A stretch of 64,000 nucleotides of DNA from Vulcaniibacterium gelatinicum (GTDB lineage Bacteria; Pseudomonadota; Gammaproteobacteria; Xanthomonadales; Xanthomonadaceae). Made by a program: the position numbers and the translations under genes. The stretch covers positions 186,001 to 250,000 of the forward strand of contig NZ_VNKO01000001.1 of NCBI RefSeq assembly GCF_008033445.1, in the 5' to 3' direction. The notes under the pieces are model-generated. The model worked only from the letters and a program-made list of their open reading frames with translations, was not told the origin of the DNA and ran no database searches. This document shows, one piece after another, positions 44,052-52,982 of this stretch. Each line of letters opens with the position of its first letter. Position 1 is the first letter of the stretch.

Positions 44052-44818
44052 GCGGCCACCCCCTCGACGACCGCGCCACGCGCCTGTTCATCGCGCTGGC
44101 GGCGTTCTTCTGCGTCAACGCGGTGCTGGCCGAGTTCATCGGGGTGAAGATCTTCGCCCTCGAGGACACGCTTGGCTTGCGGCCGCTGGAGTGGAACCTG
44201 TTCGGCCAGCGCGGCTCGCTCAACTTCACCGCCGGCACCCTGCTGTGGCCGCTGGTGTTCGTGTTCACCGACGTGATCAACGAGTTCTTCGGCCGCCGCG
44301 GGGTGCGCACGATCTCGTGGATCGCCGTCGGCCTGATCCTGTACGGCTTCGTGTTCGCGTTCGCCGCGATCGCGCTGGCGCCGGCGCACTGGTGGGTGGA
44401 GGCGGCGCGCGACCAGGGCGTGCCCGACTACCAGGCCGCATTCGCCGCGGTGTTCGGCCAGGGCCTGTGGACCATCGCCGGCTCGGTCACGGCCTTCCTG
44501 GTCGGGCAACTCATCGACGTCAGCGTGTTCCACCGCATCCGCCGCGCCACCGGCGAGCGCTGGGTATGGCTGCGCGCCACCGGCTCGACCGCGGTGTCGC
44601 AGCTGCTGGACAGCTTCATCGTGCTCTACATCGCCTTCGTGATCGGCCCCCAGCAATGGCCGACCTCGCTGTGGCTGGCGGTGGGCACGATGAACTACGC
44701 CTACAAGATGCTGGCCGCGGTCGCGCTGATCCCGCTGATCTACCTGATGCGGCGCGCGATCACCGCCTACCTCGGGCGCGAGCGGGCCGCGCATCTGCGC
44801 CAGGCGGCGGCGCGCTGA
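44048..44818 (+). CDS. yhhQ: queuosine precursor transporter YhhQ/VUT family
   Basis: The 256-residue protein has about six membrane helices and the VUT-family pattern: NAVLAEFIGVKIF, LLWPLVFVFTDVINEFFGRRGVR, VGQLIDVSVFHRIRR and TAVSQLLDSFIV. E. coli YhhQ imports preQ0 and preQ1 (7-deazaguanine precursors of queuosine). The GTG start overlaps the DUF502 stop by four bases; longer frames upstream are read-through. No preQ1 riboswitch can lie directly upstream because the gene abuts its neighbour. Confidence 0.9.
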   Translation: MSGHPLDDRATRLFIALAAFFCVNAVLAEFIGVKIFALEDTLGLRPLEWNLFGQRGSLNFTAGTLLWPLVFVFTDVINEFFGRRGVRTISWIAVGLILYGFVFAFAAIALAPAHWWVEAARDQGVPDYQAAFAAVFGQGLWTIAGSVTAFLVGQLIDVSVFHRIRRATGERWVWLRATGSTAVSQLLDSFIVLYIAFVIGPQQWPTSLWLAVGTMNYAYKMLAAVALIPLIYLMRRAITAYLGRERAAHLRQAAAR

Positions 44819-44903
44819 ACGCGCGCGTCCGTGACCTTTGGCCCATGCCCGCCCGCCGGGGCGCGGCGAGGCTCGCGGGGTTGCCCTCCGCCCCGGAACC
44901 ACC

Positions 44904-46715
44904 ATGACCGCCCGCCTGCCCGCCGCCCTCGCCCTGGCCCTTGCCACCGTCCTCGCCGGCCACGCGCCCGCCGCGCACGCCCAGGCCGCACCCGCCGCGC
45001 AGCGGCCCGCGGAGAGCAAGGCCGAGCGGCTCAACCGGCTGTACGAGGAGTTCTGGGAAGAGAGCCTCAGGCTCAACCCGATCCAGGCCACCTTCCAGGG
45101 CGACCCGCGCTACAACGACCAGCTGCCGGACTTCCTCTCGGCCGAGTACCGCCAGCAGGCGCACGACTTCACCGTGCGCTGGCTCGAGCGCGTCGAGGCG
45201 ATCGGCCCCGAGGGCCTGAGCGGGCAGGACCTGCTGAGCTACCAGATCTTCGTGCGCGACGCGAAGCAGTCGCTGGAAGCCGAGCAGTTCCCGTCCTGGA
45301 TGCTGCCGATCAACCAGTTCTACAGCATCCCCAGCTTCATCGTCCAGCTCGGCTCCGGCACCGGCGCGCAGCCGTTCCGCACGGTCAAGGACTACGAGAA
45401 CTGGATCGCCCGCGCCAGCCGCGTGCCGGTGCTGTTCGACAGCGCGATCGGCAACATGCGCCAGGGCATGCAAGCCGGCGTGGTGCAGCCGCGCGCACTG
45501 ATGGTGAAGGTGCTGCCGCAGCTCGACGCGGTGATCAGGGACCAGCCGGAGCAGACCCTGTTCTGGGGCCCGATCGCGCGCATGCCGGCCGAGTTCTCCG
45601 CCGAGGACAAGGCGCGGCTGACCGCCGCCTACCGCGACCTGATCGGCACCCGGATCCTGCCCGCGTACCGCAAGCTGCGCACCTTCATCGCCGAGGAATA
45701 CCTGCCGGCCACGCGCGAGAGCCACGGCATGGACGCGCTGCCGAACGGCAAGGCCTGGTACGCGTTCAGCGCGCGCAGCAGCACCACCACCGACCTCACC
45801 CCGGAGCAGATCCACCGGATCGGCCTGGACGAGGTCGCGCGCATCCACGGCGAGATCCGCAAGGTGATGCAGCAGGTCGGCTTCAAGGGCTCGCTGCAGG
45901 AGTTCTTCAAGTTCATGCAGACCGACCCGCGCTTCTCGTTCGCGAGCGAGGAAGCGCTGCTCGCCCACTATCGCGCACTGGAAGCGAAGATCAACCAAAG
46001 GATCCCCGGGCTGTTCTCGCTGATCCCGAAGTCGCCGTTCGAGATCCGCCCGGTCGAGCCGTTCCGCGCCCAGTCGGCGGCCGGCGGCCAGTACTTCCCG
46101 CCGAGCGAGGACGGCTCGCGCCCCGGCATCTTCTACGTCAACACCTACGACCTGCCCACGCGCAAGACCTGGGACGCCGAGGACCTGTACCTGCACGAGG
46201 CGATCCCCGGCCACCACTTCCAGATCGCGCTGCAGCAGGAGCTGACCAACCTGCCCAGGTTCCGCCGCTTCGGCGGCGAGACCGCCTTCGCCGAGGGCTG
46301 GGGCCTGTACGCCGAGTCGCTGGGCAAGGACCTCGGCGTGTACACCGACCCGTACAACTACTTCGGCTACCTGCAGAACGAGCTGTGGCGCGCGATCCGG
46401 CTGGTGGTGGACACCGGCCTGCACAGCAAGGGCTGGACCCGCGAGCAGGTGATCGCCTACATGCTCGAGAACTCGGCCGAGTCCGAGACCCAGGCCACCG
46501 CCGAGGCCGAGCGCTACATGGCCATCCCCGGCCAGGCGCTGGCCTACAAGATCGGCGAGCTCAGGATCAAGGAACTGCGCGCGAAGGCCGAGCAGGCGCT
46601 CGGCCCGAAGTTCGACGTGCGCGAGTTCCACGCCGAGGTGCTGAAGGACGGCGCGGTGCCGCTGGACGTGCTCGAGGACAAGATCGCGCGCTGGATCGCC
46701 TCGAAGCAGGGCTGA
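44904..46715 (+). CDS. exported DUF885 metallopeptidase-like protein
   Basis: The ATG at 44904 starts a signal peptide cleaved near residue 26 (AHA-Q) and gives 603 residues. The mature protein is a DUF885 member, an M3-like helical metalloprotease fold, with zinc motif HEAIPGHH (His431, Glu432, His437) and the ETAFAEGWGLYAE segment that supplies a later Glu. Related exported proteins are common in Xanthomonadaceae. Substrates are not known. It is followed by 69 bases and the convergent FecR gene. Confidence 0.9.
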   Translation: MTARLPAALALALATVLAGHAPAAHAQAAPAAQRPAESKAERLNRLYEEFWEESLRLNPIQATFQGDPRYNDQLPDFLSAEYRQQAHDFTVRWLERVEAIGPEGLSGQDLLSYQIFVRDAKQSLEAEQFPSWMLPINQFYSIPSFIVQLGSGTGAQPFRTVKDYENWIARASRVPVLFDSAIGNMRQGMQAGVVQPRALMVKVLPQLDAVIRDQPEQTLFWGPIARMPAEFSAEDKARLTAAYRDLIGTRILPAYRKLRTFIAEEYLPATRESHGMDALPNGKAWYAFSARSSTTTDLTPEQIHRIGLDEVARIHGEIRKVMQQVGFKGSLQEFFKFMQTDPRFSFASEEALLAHYRALEAKINQRIPGLFSLIPKSPFEIRPVEPFRAQSAAGGQYFPPSEDGSRPGIFYVNTYDLPTRKTWDAEDLYLHEAIPGHHFQIALQQELTNLPRFRRFGGETAFAEGWGLYAESLGKDLGVYTDPYNYFGYLQNELWRAIRLVVDTGLHSKGWTREQVIAYMLENSAESETQATAEAERYMAIPGQALAYKIGELRIKELRAKAEQALGPKFDVREFHAEVLKDGAVPLDVLEDKIARWIASKQG

Positions 46716-46784
46716 TCGCATCTGTGGCGGCAAGACGACGGGCCGGTTCGTGCGGCCCTTCGGCGTTGACCGGGCGCGACGCGT

Positions 46785-47786
46785 TCAGGGCAGCGCGTCA
46801 CGCCAGTTGCGCCACCACTGCTTCGGCGGCCGCGGGATCCGGTCCCACCACGCATTGATGGCGTGCACCCCGCCGGCCGCCCACGCGGCGCGATGGCGGG
46901 CGTCGTCCGCCGGTGCGCCGATCAGCACGGCCAGCCGCGGGTACAGCGGGCCGTCGGCCAGCGACGGATGGCGCGTCAGCAGCGCCAGCAGGGTGTGCGC
47001 GTCGGTGGCGCGCGCGGCGGCGGCGATGCGGTGTTCGAGCGCGGTGTCGCGGCGCCCGGCGCGCAGCCCCGCGTCGAGCCGGGCGACGTCCACGCGGAAC
47101 GGCGGCGCTGCGTCGCCGCGCAGCGGCACGCCGGCGCGGCCGGCGTCGAAGGCCAGCGTGTGGCCCTCGGGCACCAGCGTCTCCTCGGCGCCCACCTCGT
47201 GCGCGACCCAGCCGCTGCGCACTGTCAGCCGGCCGCTGCCGTCGGCAGCCTGCCACAGGTCGAACTCGCAGCCCAGGTCAACGGTCTCCGCCGCGCCGTG
47301 GCGCACGCCGAAGTAGCCTGCCGGTGCCCAGATGCGCGCGCGGATGTGGCCCTGCTCCAATGCCACGCGGTGGCGGCCGGGGCCGGTGGCGACCAGCGCC
47401 AGGCGCGTGCGCGGCGAAACCTCGATCACGCCGATCCGTGCCACCTCGATGCGCGCCTGCTCGCCATCGCCGGTGACCAGCCGCTCGCCCGGCGCGAGCA
47501 TGACGGCGCGGCCGTGCCCGCTGGCGACCACCGGCCACGGCGCGTCGGCTCGCCACTGCAGCCGCCACGGCAGCCACGCCGCCGCGCCGAGCAGCGCGAT
47601 GCCGGCCACCGCCGCGGCGAGGCGCAGCGGCAAGCGGGTGCGACCACGCCGCAGCGCCGGTCGGGCCGCTGGCGGTGGCACCGCCGACGGCACGTGGCGG
47701 TAGCGCCGCAGCAGGCGCTCGAGCCGCTGCAGTTCGGCATCGCCGCCCGCGCCGGGCGACCACAACGGGTCATCAGGTCGCGACAT
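46785..47786 (-). CDS. FecR-type anti-sigma factor
   Basis: The 333-residue protein has a short cytoplasmic N-terminus (about 1-53), a membrane helix at about 54-72 and a periplasmic FecR domain with IEVSPRTRLAL, IRARIWAPAGYFGVRHGAAETVDLGCEF and VPEGHTL. FecR proteins hold an ECF sigma factor inactive until an outer-membrane or periplasmic signal arrives. The ATG at 47786 has a GGAGG ribosome site and overlaps the sigma gene by 14 bases. No TonB-dependent receptor gene is beside it. Confidence 0.9.
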   Translation of the reverse strand: MSRPDDPLWSPGAGGDAELQRLERLLRRYRHVPSAVPPPAARPALRRGRTRLPLRLAAAVAGIALLGAAAWLPWRLQWRADAPWPVVASGHGRAVMLAPGERLVTGDGEQARIEVARIGVIEVSPRTRLALVATGPGRHRVALEQGHIRARIWAPAGYFGVRHGAAETVDLGCEFDLWQAADGSGRLTVRSGWVAHEVGAEETLVPEGHTLAFDAGRAGVPLRGDAAPPFRVDVARLDAGLRAGRRDTALEHRIAAAARATDAHTLLALLTRHPSLADGPLYPRLAVLIGAPADDARHRAAWAAGGVHAINAWWDRIPRPPKQWWRNWRDALP

Positions 47787-48330
47787 CGTCCACCTCCTCG
47801 CCGTCGGCCGCCACGCCCAGCGCCGCGCGCAGCCGCGCCATGCCACGGTGCAGGTTGACCCGCACCGACCCCGGCGACAGCCCGGTCAGGGCTGCGATCT
47901 CCGGCCCGCCGTAGCCCTCCACCAGCCGCAGCGCCAGCGTCTCGCGGTACGCCGGTGGCAGCGTGCGGATCGCGCGCATCACGCGCGCGGCCTCGGCGGC
48001 GTCGTCCGGCCCGGCGTCGGCGCTGGCGACGTGATGCTCGTCATCCAGCGTGTCCAGCGGCGCCCGCGGGGCCGGCACGTTGTGGCGCGCGATCGCCGCG
48101 ATCCAGGGACCGAAACGCTGCGGCTCGCGCAGCGTCGCCAGCCGTGCGAAGGCCTGGGCGAAGGTCTCCTGCACCAGTTCCTCGGCCTGCGCGCGCGGCG
48201 CCATGCCCAGATGGATCGCGTGCACCAGCGGCGCGAACGCGCGGTACAGCCAGGCGAATGCCGCCTGCGAACCGGCGCGCGCATCGCGCACCTGCCTGGC
48301 GATCTCCAACGGGTCCGGCGCTGTGCGCAT
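47773..48330 (-). CDS. ECF-subfamily RNA polymerase sigma factor
   Basis: The 185-residue product has sigma region 2 (AFAWLYRAFAPLV...AEELVQETFAQAF) and region 4 (LPPAYRETLALRLVEGYGGPEIAALTGLSPGSVRVNLHRGMARLR). Regions 3 and 1.1 are absent, as in ECF sigmas. It overlaps a FecR-type anti-sigma by 14 bases and faces the dioxygenase/b561 pair across 128 bases. Such units respond to envelope, metal or redox signals. Targets likely include its own operon and perhaps the divergent pair; no ECF-type promoter was identified. Confidence 0.94.
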   Translation of the reverse strand: MRTAPDPLEIARQVRDARAGSQAAFAWLYRAFAPLVHAIHLGMAPRAQAEELVQETFAQAFARLATLREPQRFGPWIAAIARHNVPAPRAPLDTLDDEHHVASADAGPDDAAEAARVMRAIRTLPPAYRETLALRLVEGYGGPEIAALTGLSPGSVRVNLHRGMARLRAALGVAADGEEVDDVAT

Positions 48331-48458
48331 CCGCGTCCTTGTCTGGTCTTCAAGGCCCGGAGGGGGCGACGGGGCCGGGCGTTAACCGCGCCACGCGGGT
48401 TAACGCCGCGGCTTCGGCGCCGCTCATGCGCTTCGAACCCACCTGCGGACCATGTCCC
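48331..48458. promoter_or_regulatory. divergent intergenic region between ECF sigma and dioxygenase genes
   Basis: These 128 bases must carry the promoters of both transcription units. CGCGGGTTAAC recurs nearly in inverted form as GTTAACCGCGCCACGCGG around 48382-48405, giving two GTTAAC sites 22 bases apart, an arrangement that could bind a dimeric regulator. I see no convincing -35/-10 pair. An alternative dioxygenase start at 48426 would shorten the gap. Confidence 0.4.
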
Positions 48459-49130
48459 ATGCGCCTCCCCGCTTTCATCGTCGCCGCCGTCATTGCCCTC
48501 GCCTCGCTGTCAGCCGGCGTGGCGGCGGCGTCGCAACGCCCACCCGCGATCGTAGGGCTTCCCTGCGAGAGCTGCCGCGCGGCGCTGGCCGGCCTGCCCG
48601 CCATGCCGCCGACCATCGCGCGCCTGGCCCCGCCCGACGAACCCGGCGAACCGCTGCACGTGCACGGCACCGTCCGCGACGCCGCCGGGCGCCCGCGCGC
48701 CGGCGTCATCATCTACGCGCACCAGACCGACCACCGCGGCCTGTACCCGCCCGCGCCGGCCGGCACGCCCGCGGCCGCACGCAGCCACGGCCGCCTGCGT
48801 GCATGGGCGCGCAGCGACGCCGAAGGCCGCTACGGCTTCCTGACCGTCCGTCCCGGAGGCTACCCCGGCACCGACATCCCGCAGCACATCCACCTGCACG
48901 TGATCGAGCCCGGCTGCGCGCTGTACTACATAGACGACGTGCTGTTCAGCGACGACCCACGGCTGACACCGGCGCAGCGCACCAAGCTCGACCAGGGTCG
49001 CGGCGGGCACGGCATCGCCACTCCGGCACGCCGCAACGGCAGTTGGCGGGTGCGGCGCGACATCGTGCTCGGCCGCAACATCCCCGGTTACCCGGGCTGC
49101 GGGGCCGCGCCGACGGCAGGCGCGCGATGA
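48459..49130 (+). CDS. exported intradiol ring-cleavage dioxygenase-like protein
   Basis: The ATG at 48459 starts a signal peptide (about 1-25, cleaved near AAA-SQ) and gives 223 residues; ATG 48426 adds an unlikely polar stretch ahead of it. The mature part is an intradiol dioxygenase beta-fold: LHVHGTVRDAAGRPRAGV, YAHQTDHRGLY, YGFLTVRPGGYP and HIHLHV. Probable iron ligands are Tyr96, Tyr125, His143 and His145. Family enzymes cleave catechols between the hydroxyls using non-haem Fe(III). An exported copy is unusual for aromatic catabolism. Its stop overlaps the cytochrome b561 start (ATGA). Confidence 0.88.
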   Translation: MRLPAFIVAAVIALASLSAGVAAASQRPPAIVGLPCESCRAALAGLPAMPPTIARLAPPDEPGEPLHVHGTVRDAAGRPRAGVIIYAHQTDHRGLYPPAPAGTPAAARSHGRLRAWARSDAEGRYGFLTVRPGGYPGTDIPQHIHLHVIEPGCALYYIDDVLFSDDPRLTPAQRTKLDQGRGGHGIATPARRNGSWRVRRDIVLGRNIPGYPGCGAAPTAGAR

Positions 49131-49687
49131 CCCGCACGGAACGCTACCCCGCCAGCGTGCGCGCCCTGCACTGGACGGTGGCCGCGCTGCTGCCGCTGCA
49201 GTGGGCACTGGGCTTCGTCGCCGAGCGCAGCGATCGCCACGCGCTGGCCGAGGCTCTGTTCGACGCACATTTCCAGCTGGGCGTGCTGCTGTTCGCGCTG
49301 GCGCTGCTGCGCATCGCCGCGCGCCTGTCCACGCCCGCGCCGGCACCGCTGCGGCCGGCGCCACCGCGCTGGCAGGCGTACCTGGCCCACGGCGTGCACC
49401 TGTCGCTGTATGCGCTGCTGCTGGCGCTGCCGGCCAGCGGCTACGTGATCTGGGTGTGGACGGGAGCCGACCGCAGCCTGCTCGGGCTGGTCGAGTTGCC
49501 GGCGCTGTTCACGCCGCCGCGCGACGACGAGGGCGGCCGCGCGCTGGCCTGGTACCTGCACGTCTACGGCGCCTGGCTGCTGCTCGCGCTGGCAGCGATG
49601 CATGCCGGCGCCGCGCTGTGGCACCAGTGGGTGCGGCGCGACGACCTGATCGGCCGCCGGATGCTTCGAGCCGTGTCGCGGCGGTAG
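49127..49687 (+). CDS. cytochrome b561-family membrane haem protein
   Basis: The 186-residue protein has four membrane helices with paired His residues (ALHW, DAHFQLG, AHGVH, MHAG) positioned to bind two b haems, the CybB pattern. CybB-type proteins move electrons between quinone and periplasmic acceptors and can remove superoxide. It is translated with the exported dioxygenase through a four-base overlap, which suggests it reduces or re-oxidises a substrate or cofactor of that enzyme. Two hairpins separate its end from the convergent helicase gene. Confidence 0.92.
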   Translation: MTRTERYPASVRALHWTVAALLPLQWALGFVAERSDRHALAEALFDAHFQLGVLLFALALLRIAARLSTPAPAPLRPAPPRWQAYLAHGVHLSLYALLLALPASGYVIWVWTGADRSLLGLVELPALFTPPRDDEGGRALAWYLHVYGAWLLLALAAMHAGAALWHQWVRRDDLIGRRMLRAVSRR

Positions 49688-49690
49688 TTT

Positions 49691-49761
49691 CGCCGTCGGC
49701 GGCGTCTCGCGGCCCGGTGCCGACGGCGCACCAATGAGCAAGGGCCGGCATTGCCGGCCCT
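49691..49761. terminator. two hairpins between convergent cytochrome b561 and helicase genes
   Basis: CGCCGTCGGC (49691-49700) pairs with GCCGACGGCG (49719-49728), and AGGGCCGG (49741-49748) pairs with CCGGCCCT (49754-49761) around a five-base loop. Both stems are perfect. The position between two converging genes suggests bidirectional termination. Neither has a clear T-tract on either strand. Confidence 0.55.
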
Positions 49762-49782
49762 CGTGACTCGTCGCGAAGCGCC

Positions 49783-51144
<1,362 letters not shown>

Positions 51145-51420
51145 GGGAAGCTCCGGTGGTCACGGCCGGCCCGGGGCCGCCGTGGGACTCGTAGCTTTCC
51201 TTGGAACCGCGCTGCGAGCGTTGGATGGACACGGCCGGTGGCACCGGGCCGCGCCTGCGCGACGAAAGGCGTGCGGGATATGGGCCGCCGGAGAGACCGG
51301 ACGGCGGGCTAACCGGGAAAACGGATCAGCCGTGCGCAGGAGGGGCGCACTCTACGCGAGCGCAGGGCCGGACGCCAGCGGCGGCCGGGGTGCCGTTCAG
51401 GGTCGCCCGCCCCGATCGGC
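51145..51420 (-). other. 276-base gap between the helicase start and nuclease stop; no gene
   Basis: Both neighbours are on the minus strand, so this region must hold the helicase promoter and leader. GGAGCTTCCC precedes the helicase ATG as its ribosome site. I see no good promoter hexamers, terminator or coding frame. A long leader with regulatory structure, as known for some cold-induced RNA helicases, is possible but not shown by the sequence. Confidence 0.4.
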
Positions 51421-52791
51421 TCACACCTCGAGCTCGGTTCCCGGCCGCACCAGCACCGCCTGCCGCCCGTAGAGTTCGTTGATCTCGCCGGCCAGGGCCT
51501 CGCGCGCGCGGTCCTCGCCGTGCACCAGGGCCACCGGCGGGTGGCCGTCGAAATGGCCGTACCACTCGAGCAGGCCGCGCTGGTCGGTGTGCGCGGACAG
51601 CCCGCCCACGGTGTGGATGGTGGCGCCCACGCGCACGTCGCGGCCGTGGATGCGCACCCAGCGCGCGCCGTCCACCAGCCGGCGGCCGAGCGTGCCCTCG
51701 GCCTGGTAGCCGACGAACACCACGTGCGTGCTGCGCCGGTCCAGGTGATGGCGCAGGTGGTGGACGATGCGGCCGCCGTTGGCCATGCCGCTGCCGGCGA
51801 TCACGATCGCCCCGCTCTCGATGCGGTTGATCGCCTGCGAGTCCTCGGTCGTCTCGCTGTAGCGCAGGTTGGGCAAACGGAACGGATGCGGCTTGCTGCG
51901 CCAGACCTCGCGCGCCTGCTCGTCGAACAGGTCCTCGTGGCGGCCGTACACGCCGATCACCTTGGTCGCCATCGGACTGTCGAGGAAGATCCGCCAGCGC
52001 GACAGGCCCCAGTCGTCCCAGTGCCGGGCGAACCAGTACAGGATCTCCTGGGTGCGCCCGACCGCGAACGCGGGGATCAGCACGTTGCCGTGCTCGCGTG
52101 CGGCATGCTCGAACACCTCGCCCAGTTCCTGCACGGTGGCCGCGCGCTCGCGGTGGTTGCGGTCGCCGTAGGTGGACTCCATCAGCACCAGGTCGGCCTC
52201 GCGCACGGGCGTCGGGTCGCGCAGGATCGGCGAGCCCTTCGGGCCGAGGTCGCCGGAGAACACCAGCTTGCGGCGCTCGGCCCACAGCTCGACGATCGCC
52301 GACCCCAGGATGTGGCCGGCGTCGCGCAGCACGATCTCCACGCCGGGCGCCACCTGGGTGCGCGCGTGGTAGCGCAGCGGCCGCACGTGGGCGAGCGCGG
52401 CGTGCACGTCCTCGCGGGTGAACAGGGGCGGCAGGTACGGCCCGCCGTTGCGGTGGCGGTTGGCGCGCGCGGCGTCGGCCTCGGCCAGCGTGGCCGCGTC
52501 CAGCAGCATCACCGGCAGCAGGTCGGCGGTGGCGGCCTGGGTGTAGATCGGGCCGCGGAAGCCGCGCTTGACCAGCAGCGGCACCCGGCCGATGTGGTCG
52601 ATGTGGGCGTGGCTGAGGACCACGGCGTCGATCCGCGCCGGGTCGAACGGGAACGGATCGGCGTTGCGCCGCTCCGCCTCCGGGCTGCCCTGGATCATCC
52701 CGCAGTCCAGCAGGATCCGGTGGCCGTTGGCCTCGACCTCGTGCAGCGAGCCGGTGACCTCGCCGGCGGCGCCGTGGAAATGCACCCGCAT
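51421..52791 (-). CDS. metallo-beta-lactamase/beta-CASP RNA nuclease-like protein
   Basis: The 456-residue product begins MRVHFHGAAGEVTGS and carries the MBL metal motif SHAHIDHIG. Further MBL ligands are the His in DAGHILGS and the Asp in FSGDLG. A beta-CASP domain (LIPAFAVGRTQEIL...IVIAGSGMANGGRI) and the C-terminal RMMBL motif GLSAHTDQ follow. This is the CPSF73/archaeal-FAP type of RNA endo- or exonuclease. The ATG at 52791 has GGGAG nearby. It is next to an RNA helicase gene on the same strand, which fits a role in RNA turnover, though they are 276 bases apart. Confidence 0.92.
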   Translation of the reverse strand: MRVHFHGAAGEVTGSLHEVEANGHRILLDCGMIQGSPEAERRNADPFPFDPARIDAVVLSHAHIDHIGRVPLLVKRGFRGPIYTQAATADLLPVMLLDAATLAEADAARANRHRNGGPYLPPLFTREDVHAALAHVRPLRYHARTQVAPGVEIVLRDAGHILGSAIVELWAERRKLVFSGDLGPKGSPILRDPTPVREADLVLMESTYGDRNHRERAATVQELGEVFEHAAREHGNVLIPAFAVGRTQEILYWFARHWDDWGLSRWRIFLDSPMATKVIGVYGRHEDLFDEQAREVWRSKPHPFRLPNLRYSETTEDSQAINRIESGAIVIAGSGMANGGRIVHHLRHHLDRRSTHVVFVGYQAEGTLGRRLVDGARWVRIHGRDVRVGATIHTVGGLSAHTDQRGLLEWYGHFDGHPPVALVHGEDRAREALAGEINELYGRQAVLVRPGTELEV

Positions 52792-52982
52792 GCCGTCGCT
52801 CCCTGGGGACCTGTGCCGAGTGTGGGCAGTCCGGGCGCGCCTGTCACGGCCCCGCATGACCTTCGACACCAGCCCCGGCCGGGGGCGGCGGCTACAGTCG
52901 CCGATGCCCCGCGATCCGCCGGGCCGGCCGTATCCTGTGCGGCCTTCGATCTTCCCTTTGCCCGTCCGGGCCGGAGCCGTTC

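Noticed and set aside
44040-44060. preQ1 riboswitch upstream of the YhhQ-like gene
   Set aside because: The gene start overlaps the preceding stop, leaving no leader for a riboswitch.
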